Source: Hyphomicrobiales bacterium
Lineage (GTDB): Bacteria > Pseudomonadota > Alphaproteobacteria > Rhizobiales > Xanthobacteraceae
Length of the DNA: 64,000 bases
Direction: 5' to 3'
Assembly: GCA_016185205.1 (NCBI GenBank)
Contig: JACPOA010000032.1
Span: 155,242 to 219,241, forward strand
Shown here: one piece after another, positions 41,440 to 50,385 of the stretch
Layout: the number at the start of each line of letters is the position of its first letter
Position numbering within the stretch: position 1 is the stretch's first letter
Translations under genes and position numbers: made by a program
Notes under the pieces: generated by a model
What the model was told of the DNA's origin: nothing
Database searches by the model: none
The model's input: only the letters and a program-made list of their open reading frames with translations

Positions 41440-42690
41440 TTGGCGCCTGCGCGTCATGTCATCGTCGCCGGCGCCGGCATTGCCGGACTGACGGCGGCGT
41501 TGGCGATGGCGCGCACGGGCCTGCGCGTCACCGTGCTCGAGCAGGCGGCCAAGTTCGAGGAGACCGGCGCCGGCTTGCAGCTTTCGCCCAATGCCAGCCG
41601 CGTGCTGATCGGGCTCGGCTTGCGCGAGCGGCTGGCGCCATTGGTCATGGCGCCGCAGGCGATCCGCGTGATGGCCGGCGGTTCGGGACGCCAGATCGTG
41701 CGCATTCCGCTCGGCGAGGACGCTGAGCGCCGCTACGGCGCGCCCTATTGGACCATCCACCGCGGCGATCTGCAGGCCGCGCTGGCGGGTGCCGCGCTCA
41801 TCGCGCAGGACGTCGTGCTCAAGCTCGGCGTGCGGGTCGAGGAATTCGCCGCCCATGTCAACGGCATCAGCGTGCAGGGCCGCCGCGGCCAGCAGGTCGT
41901 GGACGAGCGCGGCGTCGCGCTGATCGGCGCCGACGGCATCTGGTCGCATATCGGCGCGCAACTGGGCCGGCGGCGCGCGCCGCGCTTTGCGCATCGCACC
42001 GCCTGGCGCACGCTCGTTCCCGCCGAGGCGGTGGCGGCGGAATTCCGCGAGCCGCTGGTGCATCTGTGGCTCGGGCTCGACGCCCATCTCGTGCATTATC
42101 CGGTGAAGGGCGGCCGCCTCATCAACATCGTCGCCGTCGTGCATGACGACTGGAACCAGACCGGCTGGTCGGCGGCCGGCGAGCGTTCCGAGATCCTGCG
42201 CCATTTCGCGCAATGGTCCTGGGCCGAGACCGCGCGCGCGCTGATCGCGGTCCCCGAGCGCTGGCTGAAGTGGGCGCTGTATGACCGCAAGACGCCGTTT
42301 CGCGGCGGCGTCGGTCCGGTGACGCTGATCGGGGATGCCGCCCACCCGATGTTGCCATTCTTGGCGCAAGGCGCCGGCATGGCGATCGAGGATGCCGCGG
42401 TGCTCGCCGATATGCTGGGCAAATATATCGACGACCCGGCCGACGCGTTGCGCGGCTATGAGGGGGCGCGCTGGCATCGCACGCGCCGCGCCCAACAGGC
42501 CGCCCGCCGGCAGGCCCGCATCTATGGGAAGACCGGCCCGGAAGCGCTCATCCGCAATCTCGCGATGCGCGCCTTGGGCGGAGAAAGGCTGCGCGCGCGC
42601 CAGGACTGGCTCTATACTTGGCGAGCGCCCGAAATCGTCATGCACGATCCGGAAAAGTGGACACCGGTTTTCGGACAAGATGATACATAA
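41440..42690 (+). CDS. FAD-dependent monooxygenase, salicylate hydroxylase-like
   Basis: A 416-residue class A flavoprotein monooxygenase. It shows V-A-G-A-G-I-A-G-L-T-A-A (GxGxxG), D-G-I-W-S (DG motif) and G-D-A-A-H-P-M-L-P-F near residue 300 (GD motif). The enzyme hydroxylates an aromatic or similar substrate using NAD(P)H and O2. The TTG start has AGGAG seven bases upstream. The last 16 codons (M-H-D-P-E-K-W ... D-D-T-stop) are encoded entirely by a dispersed palindromic repeat, so the natural C-terminus has been replaced or extended. Confidence 0.85.
   Translation: MAPARHVIVAGAGIAGLTAALAMARTGLRVTVLEQAAKFEETGAGLQLSPNASRVLIGLGLRERLAPLVMAPQAIRVMAGGSGRQIVRIPLGEDAERRYGAPYWTIHRGDLQAALAGAALIAQDVVLKLGVRVEEFAAHVNGISVQGRRGQQVVDERGVALIGADGIWSHIGAQLGRRRAPRFAHRTAWRTLVPAEAVAAEFREPLVHLWLGLDAHLVHYPVKGGRLINIVAVVHDDWNQTGWSAAGERSEILRHFAQWSWAETARALIAVPERWLKWALYDRKTPFRGGVGPVTLIGDAAHPMLPFLAQGAGMAIEDAAVLADMLGKYIDDPADALRGYEGARWHRTRRAQQAARRQARIYGKTGPEALIRNLAMRALGGERLRARQDWLYTWRAPEIVMHDPEKWTPVFGQDDT
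42640..42690. repeat. Dispersed palindromic repeat, short form, copy 4
   Basis: ATGCACGATCCGGAAAAGTG through TTTTCGGACAAGATGATACAT is a diverged short form of the same repeat. It encodes the last 16 residues and stop of the preceding monooxygenase. Confidence 0.8.
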
Positions 42691-42715
42691 GCCAAAAGAG
42701 CCCGAGCCAACCGCT

Positions 42716-43738
42716 ATGCTGTTTCCCTCGACCGTTGCCGGCAGCCTGCCGAAGCCGTCATGGCTCGCCGAGCCGAACAAGTTGTGGCCGCAATGGCGCC
42801 TGCAGGGCGACGAGCTCGCGGCCGGCAAACTCGACGCCACGCTGCTGGCGATCAAACTGCAGGAAGATGCCGGCATCGACATCGTGTGCGACGGCGAGCA
42901 GTCGCGCCAGCATTTCGTGCACGGCTTCCTGGAATTCGTCGACGGCATCGACTTCGCCCACAAAGTCGAGATGGGCATCCGCGCCGACCGCTACAAAGCC
43001 ATGGTGCCGGTGGTGCGCGGCGAATTGAAGCTGAAAGGCCGCGTACACCAGGCCGAGGCGCGCCATGCCCGCGCCCATACCGCGCGCAAGCTCAAGATCA
43101 CGCTGCCGGGGCCGATGACGATTTCCGACACCATCGCCGACGCGCATTACGGCGATAAGATCAAGATGGCCATGGCCTTCGCCGATCTGCTCAACAAGGA
43201 AGCACGCGCGCTGGAGGCCGACGGCATCGACGTCATCCAGTTCGACGAGCCCGCGTTCAACGTGTTCATGGATGAAGTGTCCGGCTGGGGTATCGACGCA
43301 TTGCATCGAGCAATAGATGGTCTCACCTGCACCACCGCCGTGCACATCTGCTACGGCTACGGCATCAAGGCCAATATCGACTGGAAGAATTCGCTCGGGG
43401 CTGAGTGGAAGCAATACGAAAAGATTTTTCCGGCGCTGGCCAAGAGCCGCATCAATCAGGTTTCGGTGGAGTGCATCAATTCGCACGTGCCGTTGCGGCT
43501 GCTGTCGCTGCTCGACGGCAAGGACGTGCTGGTCGGCGTCATCGACGTGGCGAGCGACGCGATCGAGACGCCCGAGCAGGTCGCGCAGATGATCGGCGAG
43601 GTCGCGAAGGTCGTGCCCAAAGAGCGCATCGTCGCCTGCACCAATTGCGGCATGGCGCCGATGCGACGCGAGATCGCGCAGGCCAAGCTGATGGCGCTTG
43701 GGCAAGGCGCGGCACTGGCGCGGAAGAAGTTCGGCTGA
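42716..43738 (+). CDS. Core-MetE-like methionine synthase (catalytic domain only)
   Basis: A 340-residue TIM-barrel protein matching the C-terminal catalytic domain of cobalamin-independent methionine synthase but lacking the N-terminal half of full-length (~750 residue) MetE. Zinc/thiol ligand motifs are visible as C-D-G-E-Q-S-R, D-E-P-A-F-N, H-I-C-Y-G and C-T-N-C-G-M. It probably transfers a methyl group to homocysteine or a related thiol; the donor of core-type enzymes varies (methyl-cobalamin or others). The start is just after the repeat, with no strong ribosome site seen. Confidence 0.8.
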   Translation: MLFPSTVAGSLPKPSWLAEPNKLWPQWRLQGDELAAGKLDATLLAIKLQEDAGIDIVCDGEQSRQHFVHGFLEFVDGIDFAHKVEMGIRADRYKAMVPVVRGELKLKGRVHQAEARHARAHTARKLKITLPGPMTISDTIADAHYGDKIKMAMAFADLLNKEARALEADGIDVIQFDEPAFNVFMDEVSGWGIDALHRAIDGLTCTTAVHICYGYGIKANIDWKNSLGAEWKQYEKIFPALAKSRINQVSVECINSHVPLRLLSLLDGKDVLVGVIDVASDAIETPEQVAQMIGEVAKVVPKERIVACTNCGMAPMRREIAQAKLMALGQGAALARKKFG

Positions 43739-43748
43739 TCTCAATCCC

Positions 43749-43762
43749 TTGATCTCGATCAA
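43749..43762. promoter_or_regulatory. Perfect FixK/FNR-type dyad between metE-like and csoR genes
   Basis: TTGATCTCGATCAA matches TTGAT-N4-ATCAA without mismatch. It sits between convergent stops. If active on the plus strand it would drive transcription antisense to csoR towards the copper ATPase gene. It may also be fortuitous. Confidence 0.4.
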
Positions 43763-43800
43763 CGCCGCGCCTTAGCGCGCGAATAGGCTGCGCAATATGA

Positions 43801-44076
43801 CTAGCGCCCGACTCGCCCCATGACGTCCATCAGCTCGGCGACCTTGCGCCGCTGATCGGCCTTATCGCCGCTGCTGATGGCGTGCGCGACGCAATGGGCG
43901 ACATGGTCGCGCAGGATCTCCTCCTCGACCCGGCGCAGCGCGGCGCGCACCGCGGCGATCTGCGTCACGATGTCGATGCAGTAGCGCTCGCCTTCGACCA
44001 TACGGGCGAGGCCGCGCACCTGGCCTTCGATGCGGTTGAGACGTTTCAGCGTTGCCGTCTTGCTGTCCTTGCCCAT
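43801..44076 (-). CDS. csoR: CsoR-family metal-sensing repressor
   Basis: A 91-residue all-helical DUF156 regulator. The metal ligands appear as the Cys of Y-C-I-D-I and H-V-A-H-C in helix 2, the Cys-His-Cys set used by copper-sensing CsoR. An N-terminal [11 protein letters not shown] segment is the family mark. It is divergent from the copper ATPase and has a pseudo-palindromic operator between, so Cu(I) binding should derepress that gene. The ATG at 44076 gives MGKDSK. Confidence 0.9.
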   Translation of the reverse strand: MGKDSKTATLKRLNRIEGQVRGLARMVEGERYCIDIVTQIAAVRAALRRVEEEILRDHVAHCVAHAISSGDKADQRRKVAELMDVMGRVGR

Positions 44077-44085
44077 AACGGCTAT

Positions 44086-44102
44086 ATACCCCCCCTGGGT
44101 AT
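44086..44102. promoter_or_regulatory. CsoR operator candidate
   Basis: ATACCCCCCCTGGGTAT is a GC-centred dyad (ATACCC...GGGTAT) between csoR and the copper ATPase. It fits the operator type known for CsoR repressors. Confidence 0.65.
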
Positions 44103-44121
44103 CGTACGCAAGAGGACCGCC

Positions 44122-46446
44122 ATGAGCATGACCGCCGAGCACCATCACGACGCGCCCAGCGACGGCGGCGTCATCGATCCCGTTTGCGGCATGAGCGTCG
44201 ATCCGCACACCGCCAAGCACCGCGCCGATTATCGCGGCCACACCTATTATTTCTGCAATCCAGGCTGCCGCACCAAGTTCGTCGCCGACCCGCAGAAATA
44301 TCTCGGCGAGCGCGAGCCGGAGCCGGTGGTGGAAGGCGCCATCTACACCTGCCCGATGCACCCCGAAATCCGGCAAACCGGCCCGGGCGCCTGCCCGATC
44401 TGCGGCATGGCGCTGGAGCCGGAAATCGCCACTGCCGACAGCGGCCCCAACCCCGAACTTGCCGACATGACACGCCGGTTCTGGATCGGCCTCGCGCTGT
44501 CTCTGCCGGTCATCGCCCTGGAAATGGGCGGCCATCTGACCAACCTGCACATGCTGCTCGGCAAGAGTTCGTCGAACTGGATACAGTTCGCGCTGGCGAC
44601 GCCCGTGGTGCTATGGGCGGGCTGGCCGTTTTTCGTGCGCGGCTGGCAATCGCTGCTCACGCGCAACCTCAACATGTTCACGCTGATCGCCATGGGCGTC
44701 GGCGTCGCCTATGCATACAGCGTGGTCGCGGTGTTGCTGCCCGACCTGTTCCCGGCGGCGTTCCGCGACGCCGAAGGCGCGGTCGCGGTCTATTTCGAGG
44801 CCGCCGCCGTCATCACGGTCTTGGTCTTGCTCGGTCAGGTTCTCGAATTGCGGGCGCGCGAGGCCACCTCGGGCGCGATCAAGGCGCTGCTCGATCTGGC
44901 GCCGAAGACCGCGCGCCGCGTCAAGGATGACGGCAGCGACGAGGACGTTTCGCTCGACCTCATCGCGGTCGGCGATCGCTTGCGCGTTAAGCCCGGCGAC
45001 AAGGTGCCGGTCGATGGCATGGTGCTGGAGGGGCATTCCTCGCTCGACGAATCCATGGTGACCGGCGAATCCATGCCGGTGACCAAGGACAAGGACGCGC
45101 GCGCGATCGGCGGCACGCTCAACATTTCGGGCAGTTTCGTGATGCGCGCCGACAAGGTCGGCCGCGACACGCTGCTGTCCCAGATCGTGCAGATGGTGGC
45201 CACCGCGCAGCGCAGCCGCGCGCCGATCCAGCGGCTGGCCGATCAGGTGGCCGGCTGGTTCGTGCCGGCGGTGATCGCGGTCGCGCTCATTGCGTTTGCC
45301 GCTTGGGCCACGTTCGGACCGGAACCGCGCTTTGCCTACGGTCTGGTCGCGGCGGTGAGCGTGCTGATCATCGCCTGCCCCTGCGCTCTGGGTCTCGCCA
45401 CGCCGATGTCGATCATGGTCGGCGTCGGCCGCGGCGCCCAAGCCGGCGTGCTGATCAAGAATGCCGAGGCGCTGGAGCGGATGGAAAAGATCGACACCTT
45501 GGTAATCGACAAGACCGGCACGCTCACCGAAGGCAAGCCGAAGGTGGTGGCGGTGATCGCGCAGCCCGGCTTCGACAATACGCAGGTGCTGCGCTTTGCG
45601 GCCAGCGTCGAGCGCGGCAGCGCGCATCCGCTGGCGGCGGCGATCGTCAAGGCCGCGGCCGAGCGCAAGATCGAACTCGCCCCCGTGCGCGGTTTCGATG
45701 CACCGGCCGGCAAGGGCGTGATCGGCATGGTCGAGGGTAAGCGGCTCGCGCTCGGCAATGCCAAATTTCTCAGCGAGCTCAACATCGATCCGCAAGCGCT
45801 GGCAAAGGAAGCCGAGCGGCTGCGTACCGACGGCGCCACCGCCATTTTCCTCGCCGTGAACGGCAAGCTCGCCGGCGTCATCGCCATCGCCGATCCGGTC
45901 AAGGCCAGCACGCCGGCGGCGCTCCGGGCGCTGTCGGCCTTGAATATCCGCGTGGTGATGCTGACCGGCGACAACCGCACCACCGCGCTCGCGGTCGCCA
46001 AACGCCTCGGCATCACGGAGGTGGAGGCCGAGGTGCTGCCCGATCAGAAGAGCCAAGTGATCGAGAAGCTCACGCGCGAGGGCCGCGTCGTCGCCATGGC
46101 CGGCGACGGCGTCAACGACGCGCCGGCGCTCGCCGCAGCGCAAGTCGGCATCGCCATGGGCACCGGCGCCGATGTGGCGATCGAAAGCGCCGGCATCACT
46201 TTGCTCAAGGGCGACCTCACCGGTATCGTCAAGGCGCGCGCGCTGTCGGCCGCGGTCATGCGCAATATCCAGCAGAACCTGTTCTTCGCTTTCATTTATA
46301 ATTCGGCTGGCGTACCGATCGCGGCCGGCCTGCTCTATCCTATGTTCGGCCTGCTGCTGTCGCCGATCATCGCCGCGGCGGCGATGGCGCTGTCGTCGGT
46401 CAGCGTGGTCGGCAATGCCCTGCGGCTGCGCCGGATCCGACTTTGA
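44122..46446 (+). CDS. copA: Copper-exporting P1B-type ATPase with YHS and HMBD N-terminus
   Basis: A 774-residue P1B-ATPase. The N-terminus has no classical HMA domain; instead V-C-G-M...[10 protein letters not shown] (YHS, ~20-60) and Y-T-C-P-M-H-P-E...C-P-I-C-G-M-A-L (HMBD, ~75-100). The pump core has T-G-E-S, C-P-C-A-L-G-L in helix 6, [15 protein letters not shown], and G-D-G-V-N-D, with Y-N and M-x-L-S-S in the last helices typical of Cu(I) pumps. It exports Cu(I) from the cytoplasm. The upstream frame from 43882 is antisense to csoR and is rejected. Confidence 0.93.
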   Translation: MSMTAEHHHDAPSDGGVIDPVCGMSVDPHTAKHRADYRGHTYYFCNPGCRTKFVADPQKYLGEREPEPVVEGAIYTCPMHPEIRQTGPGACPICGMALEPEIATADSGPNPELADMTRRFWIGLALSLPVIALEMGGHLTNLHMLLGKSSSNWIQFALATPVVLWAGWPFFVRGWQSLLTRNLNMFTLIAMGVGVAYAYSVVAVLLPDLFPAAFRDAEGAVAVYFEAAAVITVLVLLGQVLELRAREATSGAIKALLDLAPKTARRVKDDGSDEDVSLDLIAVGDRLRVKPGDKVPVDGMVLEGHSSLDESMVTGESMPVTKDKDARAIGGTLNISGSFVMRADKVGRDTLLSQIVQMVATAQRSRAPIQRLADQVAGWFVPAVIAVALIAFAAWATFGPEPRFAYGLVAAVSVLIIACPCALGLATPMSIMVGVGRGAQAGVLIKNAEALERMEKIDTLVIDKTGTLTEGKPKVVAVIAQPGFDNTQVLRFAASVERGSAHPLAAAIVKAAAERKIELAPVRGFDAPAGKGVIGMVEGKRLALGNAKFLSELNIDPQALAKEAERLRTDGATAIFLAVNGKLAGVIAIADPVKASTPAALRALSALNIRVVMLTGDNRTTALAVAKRLGITEVEAEVLPDQKSQVIEKLTREGRVVAMAGDGVNDAPALAAAQVGIAMGTGADVAIESAGITLLKGDLTGIVKARALSAAVMRNIQQNLFFAFIYNSAGVPIAAGLLYPMFGLLLSPIIAAAAMALSSVSVVGNALRLRRIRL

Positions 46447-46459
46447 GGAATTGAACTGC

Positions 46460-47458
46460 ATGCGCTTTATTTTTCTCGCCGGTTTCGCCATCTCCGCATG
46501 GGCCACTGCCGGCGTCAGCCAGGCCGCCGAATGGCGCGCGCAGCGCATTGATACGCCGGCGCGGGTAATGGCGATCGAGACGGTCGACGGCAAGGCGCGG
46601 GTCAATGCCGGCGGGCTCTGGTACGCCATCGCGTTCGCCGAGGGCAAGATCAAGCTCGCCTTCATCGATGTGCCGGCAATAACGGACCCTCCGCAAGGCG
46701 CGCTGCCGGACGGGCGCATTGCCCTCGGCCGCCGCGACATCGCGCGCGCCTGGCTGGCCGAGCCGACCACGCGTTACGACCACGGCATTCTCGGCGACAA
46801 GATCGAGGCCGGCAGCCTCTTGATCGTGACGCGTGACGGCAGAGTGCACACGGTCCGCCTCAAGGACGATGCCGTGTTCGAGGATCTCGAGCCGCGGCTC
46901 GCCGATCTTGACGGCGACGGGCGCGACGAAATCGTCGTGGTGAAATCCTATCTCAAGCTCGGCTCCAGCCTGGCGGTGATCGCCTTGCGCAAAGGCAAAT
47001 ACGAGATCGTCGCCGAGACGCCGCCGATCGGGCGGCCGCACGCCTGGCTCAATCCGGCCGGCATTGCCGATTTCAACGGCGACGGCAAAACCGATATCGC
47101 GCTGGTGCGCATGCCGCATGCGGTAGGCGCGCTCGAATTGTGGACCTGGGCCGACAACCGCCTGCGCAAGACTTCCGAGCTGGCCGGCGCCGCCAATCAC
47201 ATCGCCGGCACGCTCGCGCTCGACATGGCCGCGACCGCCGATTTCGACGGCGACGGCATCGCCGACCTCGCGGTGCCATCGTTCGAGCGCGACCGCCTAC
47301 GCATCGTCGCGTTCAGGCCGGCGGCGCACGAGATCGCCAGCGTGGCACTGCCGGCCAAGGCCGTCACCAATAGCGCGCTGGTCACCGGCAGCGCCGGGCC
47401 GCCGATGATCGCCGTCGGCCTGAGCGACGGTTCGCTGGTGGTGATTCGGAAAGACTAA
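46460..47458 (+). CDS. VCBS/FG-GAP repeat secreted protein
   Basis: A 332-residue protein with a signal peptide (about 1-22) and at least three calcium-binding D-x-D-G-D-G type loops (D-L-D-G-D-G-R-D-E, D-F-N-G-D-G-K-T-D, D-F-D-G-D-G-I-A-D) in FG-GAP/VCBS beta-propeller blades. It is probably periplasmic or secreted. It begins 13 bp after the copper ATPase stop and could be cotranscribed, but no copper ligand motif was seen. Function unknown. Confidence 0.8.
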   Translation: MRFIFLAGFAISAWATAGVSQAAEWRAQRIDTPARVMAIETVDGKARVNAGGLWYAIAFAEGKIKLAFIDVPAITDPPQGALPDGRIALGRRDIARAWLAEPTTRYDHGILGDKIEAGSLLIVTRDGRVHTVRLKDDAVFEDLEPRLADLDGDGRDEIVVVKSYLKLGSSLAVIALRKGKYEIVAETPPIGRPHAWLNPAGIADFNGDGKTDIALVRMPHAVGALELWTWADNRLRKTSELAGAANHIAGTLALDMAATADFDGDGIADLAVPSFERDRLRIVAFRPAAHEIASVALPAKAVTNSALVTGSAGPPMIAVGLSDGSLVVIRKD

Positions 47459-47616
47459 TAGATCGCCAGATATTTCAGCAGCGACAAGACGCCGATGATG
47501 ATGACGATCACGCGCACGATCTGCTTGGCGCGGCCGTCGATCGGCAACATGTTGATCAGGTAAAGCACCAGGATGATGACAAGAAACGTAATCAGAATGC
47601 TGATGATAAGGCCCAT
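47455..47616 (-). CDS. Small Thivi_2564-like membrane protein
   Basis: A 53-residue, almost wholly hydrophobic protein with two helices around a central M-L-P-I-D-G-R-A-K turn and the ending L-K-Y-L-A-I-Y. The family is, from memory, the Thivi_2564 family membrane protein group common in proteobacteria. It overlaps the end of the VCBS gene by 4 bp on the opposite strand. Function unknown. Confidence 0.75.
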   Translation of the reverse strand: MGLIISILITFLVIILVLYLINMLPIDGRAKQIVRVIVIIIGVLSLLKYLAIY

Positions 47617-47738
47617 GGCCGCCCCCGTTTGATGCCACTCGCGTGGCGCTGTCCGCCTGATACAAGCGCTGCAATAATCGCACCGCCGCCGAAAAGTTCC
47701 ATCAGCTTGACCGGCGCCGGGGATGCCGTCCAGTGGGG

Positions 47739-48131
47739 TCAGCGAATGGCGCTGTCGCTCGCCCCTGCGCCCGGTTTGTCGACGCCCGGCACGAATTTGC
47801 AATTCTTTTCGGCGGCGACGCGGCGCAATTCAATCATCTCGCCGCGCCGTTCGAGATATTCCGGCCGATAAGCCACGCTGCTGACCAGCCGACCGCCCGA
47901 ATCCGCGCCGGCTTTCGCCATCAGCCGTTCCAGCTCGCGTTGGCGCGCGGTGTTCGCAGTCGCCCTATCGGCGATCTCCTCGCAGCTGTAAAGCGCGAAC
48001 CCGCCGGGCGCGAACAGTATGCGGCCGACCGTTTCGTCCGATGCGCCGCCGGGCGAACCGGCGCAGCCGGCGAGCGTCGCCGCCAGCAGGGCGATGGCGA
48101 CGAGAGGCCGGAATTTTCCGCTATCGGTCAT
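47739..48131 (-). CDS. Hypothetical lipoprotein
   Basis: A 130-residue protein with a lipoprotein signal (L-A-G-C lipobox near residue 22) and a C-terminal helix-rich domain containing Y-S-C-E-E-I, A-N-T-A-R-Q-R-E-L and N-C-K-F-V. The two cysteines after the lipobox could pair. It resembles short lipid-anchored envelope proteins of this order; no enzymatic motif is seen. The ATG at 48131 was chosen over upstream starts overlapping the tRNA side. Confidence 0.65.
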   Translation of the reverse strand: MTDSGKFRPLVAIALLAATLAGCAGSPGGASDETVGRILFAPGGFALYSCEEIADRATANTARQRELERLMAKAGADSGGRLVSSVAYRPEYLERRGEMIELRRVAAEKNCKFVPGVDKPGAGASDSAIR

Positions 48132-48167
48132 TGCTGCGACAATCCCGAACATGCCGTTGGGTTGCAG

Positions 48168-48253
48168 TGGTGCGGACGCCGGGACTCGAACCCGGACGGG
48201 ATTACTCCCAAGGGATTTTAAGTCCCTTGCGTCTACCATTCCGCCACGTCCGC
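48168..48253 (-). tRNA. tRNA-Leu (UAA)
   Basis: An 86-nt tRNA with acceptor stem GCGGACG/CGTCCGC, discriminator A, encoded CCA (48168-48170), a long variable arm, T-arm with GGTTCGAGTCC, and anticodon loop CTTAAAA giving UAA. It reads UUA leucine codons. The variable arm length and identity fit tRNA-Leu. Confidence 0.97.
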
Positions 48254-48311
48254 GTAGCGCTTTAGTCACCCGCCGTCGCGCGGCGGGTGCACCACGCGGC
48301 GGCGTTTCAAA

Positions 48312-48782
48312 CTATGTCGATAACACGTGACCCCAGGCCGAATCCCAATCCTTGCCGCCGGCATCGGTCACCTTGCCGTCGCTCTCGAAGAATTTGTTCG
48401 GCACCTGGAAGATCGCGATCATGGTGCCGCCGTTCGGGCACCAGGCCACATGCCGGCTGCCGGCCGGCCGCCAGACGAATTCGCCAGGGCCGACCTCGAG
48501 CCCGGCATCGGGGCCTTCCTTGTCGACCAGCGATCCTTCCAGTACATAGGTCTGCTCGATCAGCACATGTTCATGGTCGGGCAGCGTGGCGCCGGGCGCC
48601 ATCTTGATCAGCACGGTGGCGAGCCCGCTTTTGGGATCGAACAGCAGCGTCTTGGTCTCGCAGCCGGGGAAGCGCATTTTGTCCCACGGCATTTGCTGCG
48701 GCCGCACGACGCGCGCGCGCAGATCGTCGACGGGCAAATCTTTAATAGCTTTGGCGTCTTGCGTATTCGGCTTGACGTTCAT
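48312..48782 (-). CDS. Cupin-domain protein
   Basis: A 156-residue single-domain cupin (beta-barrel). The metal-binding motif is imperfect but readable: G-A-T-L-P-D-H-E-H-V-L-I-E-Q and later P-A-G-S-R-H-V-A-W. Cupins of this size act as small dioxygenase, isomerase or binding proteins. A GGAGCGC ribosome site precedes the ATG at 48782. It precedes a TctC-like binding-protein gene and may take part in the same uptake or degradation context, but no substrate is readable. Confidence 0.8.
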   Translation of the reverse strand: MNVKPNTQDAKAIKDLPVDDLRARVVRPQQMPWDKMRFPGCETKTLLFDPKSGLATVLIKMAPGATLPDHEHVLIEQTYVLEGSLVDKEGPDAGLEVGPGEFVWRPAGSRHVAWCPNGGTMIAIFQVPNKFFESDGKVTDAGGKDWDSAWGHVLST

Positions 48783-48830
48783 TGCGCTCCTCCCTGCGAC
48801 ATGTTGAGCGAATAATACCCGAATTTTGGA

Positions 48831-49823
48831 TCAGTTGCGCAATTTGATATTGGCGGCCACCACGATCTTGCCGAATTTCGTCCGCTCGGCGTCGACAAAC
48901 GCCTTGAACTCCGCGGCGTTCATCGGTCGCGGCACGATGCCTTGCGGCAGCAGCTTGTCGGACATCGCCTTGTCGCCGAGCGCCTTGTTCACGATGCCGT
49001 TGAGTCGGGTGACGATCTCGGGCGGCGTACCGGCGGTGCCGAACAGCGCGAACCAGTTGAGCAGCTCGTAGCCGGAGAGCCCCGGTGCGCCCTCGCTAAG
49101 CGGCGCGACATTCGGCAATTGCGGCATGCGGTCGCGCGAGGTCACCGCCACGGCGCGGATCTTGCCGGCGTCGATCAGCGGCAGAGCGGCCGCGAGACTC
49201 GAGAAGCTCATGGTGACGGTGCCGGTCGCCACATCGGTGACCGCCGGCGCCGAGCCGCGATAGGGCACGTGCAGCACCTGGATGCCCGCCATGGTGTTCA
49301 TCAATTCGCCGGCGAGCTGCTGCGGGTTGCCGACGCCGGAGGACGAGAACGACAGCTTGCCGGGATTGGCCTTGGCGTGCGCCACCAAGTCCTGCGGGTT
49401 CTTGATCGGCGAGTCGGCTTTGACCACCACCACGCAGGGCACGATGCCGATCAGCGCGATCGGCACCAGCTCCTTGGCCGGGTCGTAGGCCATCTTCTCC
49501 TTGAACAGGAAATGATTGATCGCCACTTCGCCCGAGGCGCACATCAGCAGCGTGTAGCCGTCGGGCGGCGCCTTCGCCACCACGTTGGTGGCGAGCATGG
49601 CGCTGGCGCCGGTGCGGTTCTCGATCACGATGGTCTGGCCGAGCGCGGCCTTCATCGGCTCCTGCAACAGCCGCGCGACCAGATCGACGCCGCCGCCGGC
49701 CGCGTAGCCGACCATCATGCGGATGGGCTGATTGGCGTAGGTCGATTGCGCGGCGGCTTCGCCGGCTCCGGCGGCCAGCAGAGCCACGCCTGAACTTGCC
49801 AGCAGATGGCGTCGCGTCAGCAT
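48831..49823 (-). CDS. TctC/Bug-family periplasmic solute-binding protein
   Basis: A 330-residue extracytoplasmic binding protein with a signal peptide (about residues 1-25), family marks I-R-M-M-V-G-Y-A-A-G-G-G-V-D, I-E-N-R-T-G-A, G-D-I-like loops, and G-Y-E-L-L-N-W-F. TctC/Bug proteins bind tricarboxylates, amino acids or other carboxylates for tripartite tricarboxylate transporters. No TctA/TctB permease genes are nearby, so it is an orphan binding protein, common in this order. Substrate unknown. Confidence 0.9.
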   Translation of the reverse strand: MLTRRHLLASSGVALLAAGAGEAAAQSTYANQPIRMMVGYAAGGGVDLVARLLQEPMKAALGQTIVIENRTGASAMLATNVVAKAPPDGYTLLMCASGEVAINHFLFKEKMAYDPAKELVPIALIGIVPCVVVVKADSPIKNPQDLVAHAKANPGKLSFSSSGVGNPQQLAGELMNTMAGIQVLHVPYRGSAPAVTDVATGTVTMSFSSLAAALPLIDAGKIRAVAVTSRDRMPQLPNVAPLSEGAPGLSGYELLNWFALFGTAGTPPEIVTRLNGIVNKALGDKAMSDKLLPQGIVPRPMNAAEFKAFVDAERTKFGKIVVAANIKLRN

Positions 49824-49850
49824 GGGGTCCTCCCAGATTTTGTCATTATA

Positions 49851-50372
49851 TCACTCGCCACCTTCGCGGATCGGCGGCACGAAAGCGAGCCCCGTGTCCC
49901 AGGGGAAATAGATCCAGGTGTCCTGCGACACCTCGGTGATGAAGGTGTCGACCAGCGGCCGCCCCATCGGCTTGGCATAGACGGTGGCGAAATGCGCGGC
50001 CGGCAGCAGCTCGCGCACCACGCGCGCGGTGTTGCCCGTGTCGACCAGGTCGTCGACGATCAGCACGCGCTTGCCCTGTTCGCGCAGCGCAACGATCTCC
50101 GGCGCGATGCTCTTGAGCAGCGTGAGCTCTCCCTGGTTCTTGTAATCCTGGTAGCTCGTCACGCACACGGTATCGATCATGCGCACATTGAGTTCGCGCG
50201 CCACGATCGCCGCCGGCACCAGCCCGCCGCGCGTGATGGCGACGATGGCATCGAACGGGCCGGCCTCGTGCAGCCGCCAGGCCAGCGCGCGCGAGTCGCG
50301 ATGGAACTGATCCCAGGAGACCGGAAAGATTTTCTCCGGGCGCGGCGCGCTGTCGGTTTGCGGATTCGACAC
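49851..50372 (-). CDS. gpt: Xanthine phosphoribosyltransferase
   Basis: A 173-residue type I phosphoribosyltransferase with the PRPP-binding motif [13 protein letters not shown] (about residues 88-100) and R-G-G-L-V-P-A-A-I in the loop. Purine salvage: xanthine/guanine plus PRPP to XMP/GMP. GTG start at 50372 gives the family-typical N-terminus; length matches. 13 bp downstream from the CinA-like gene on the same strand. Confidence 0.88.
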   Translation of the reverse strand: MSNPQTDSAPRPEKIFPVSWDQFHRDSRALAWRLHEAGPFDAIVAITRGGLVPAAIVARELNVRMIDTVCVTSYQDYKNQGELTLLKSIAPEIVALREQGKRVLIVDDLVDTGNTARVVRELLPAAHFATVYAKPMGRPLVDTFITEVSQDTWIYFPWDTGLAFVPPIREGGE

Positions 50373-50385
50373 TGCGAATTCTCTG

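Noticed and set aside
42335..42715. Upstream extension of the core-MetE frame
   Set aside because: It overlaps the monooxygenase in another frame; the MLFPSTVAGS start is the family-like one.
43882..44121. N-terminal extension of the copper ATPase
   Set aside because: It lies antisense to csoR and covers the operator; the ATG at 44122 is the natural start.
44611..46770. A 719-codon open frame on the minus strand across the copper ATPase
   Set aside because: It is the antisense shadow of copA, a common artefact in GC-rich DNA; no motifs, ribosome site or family match.
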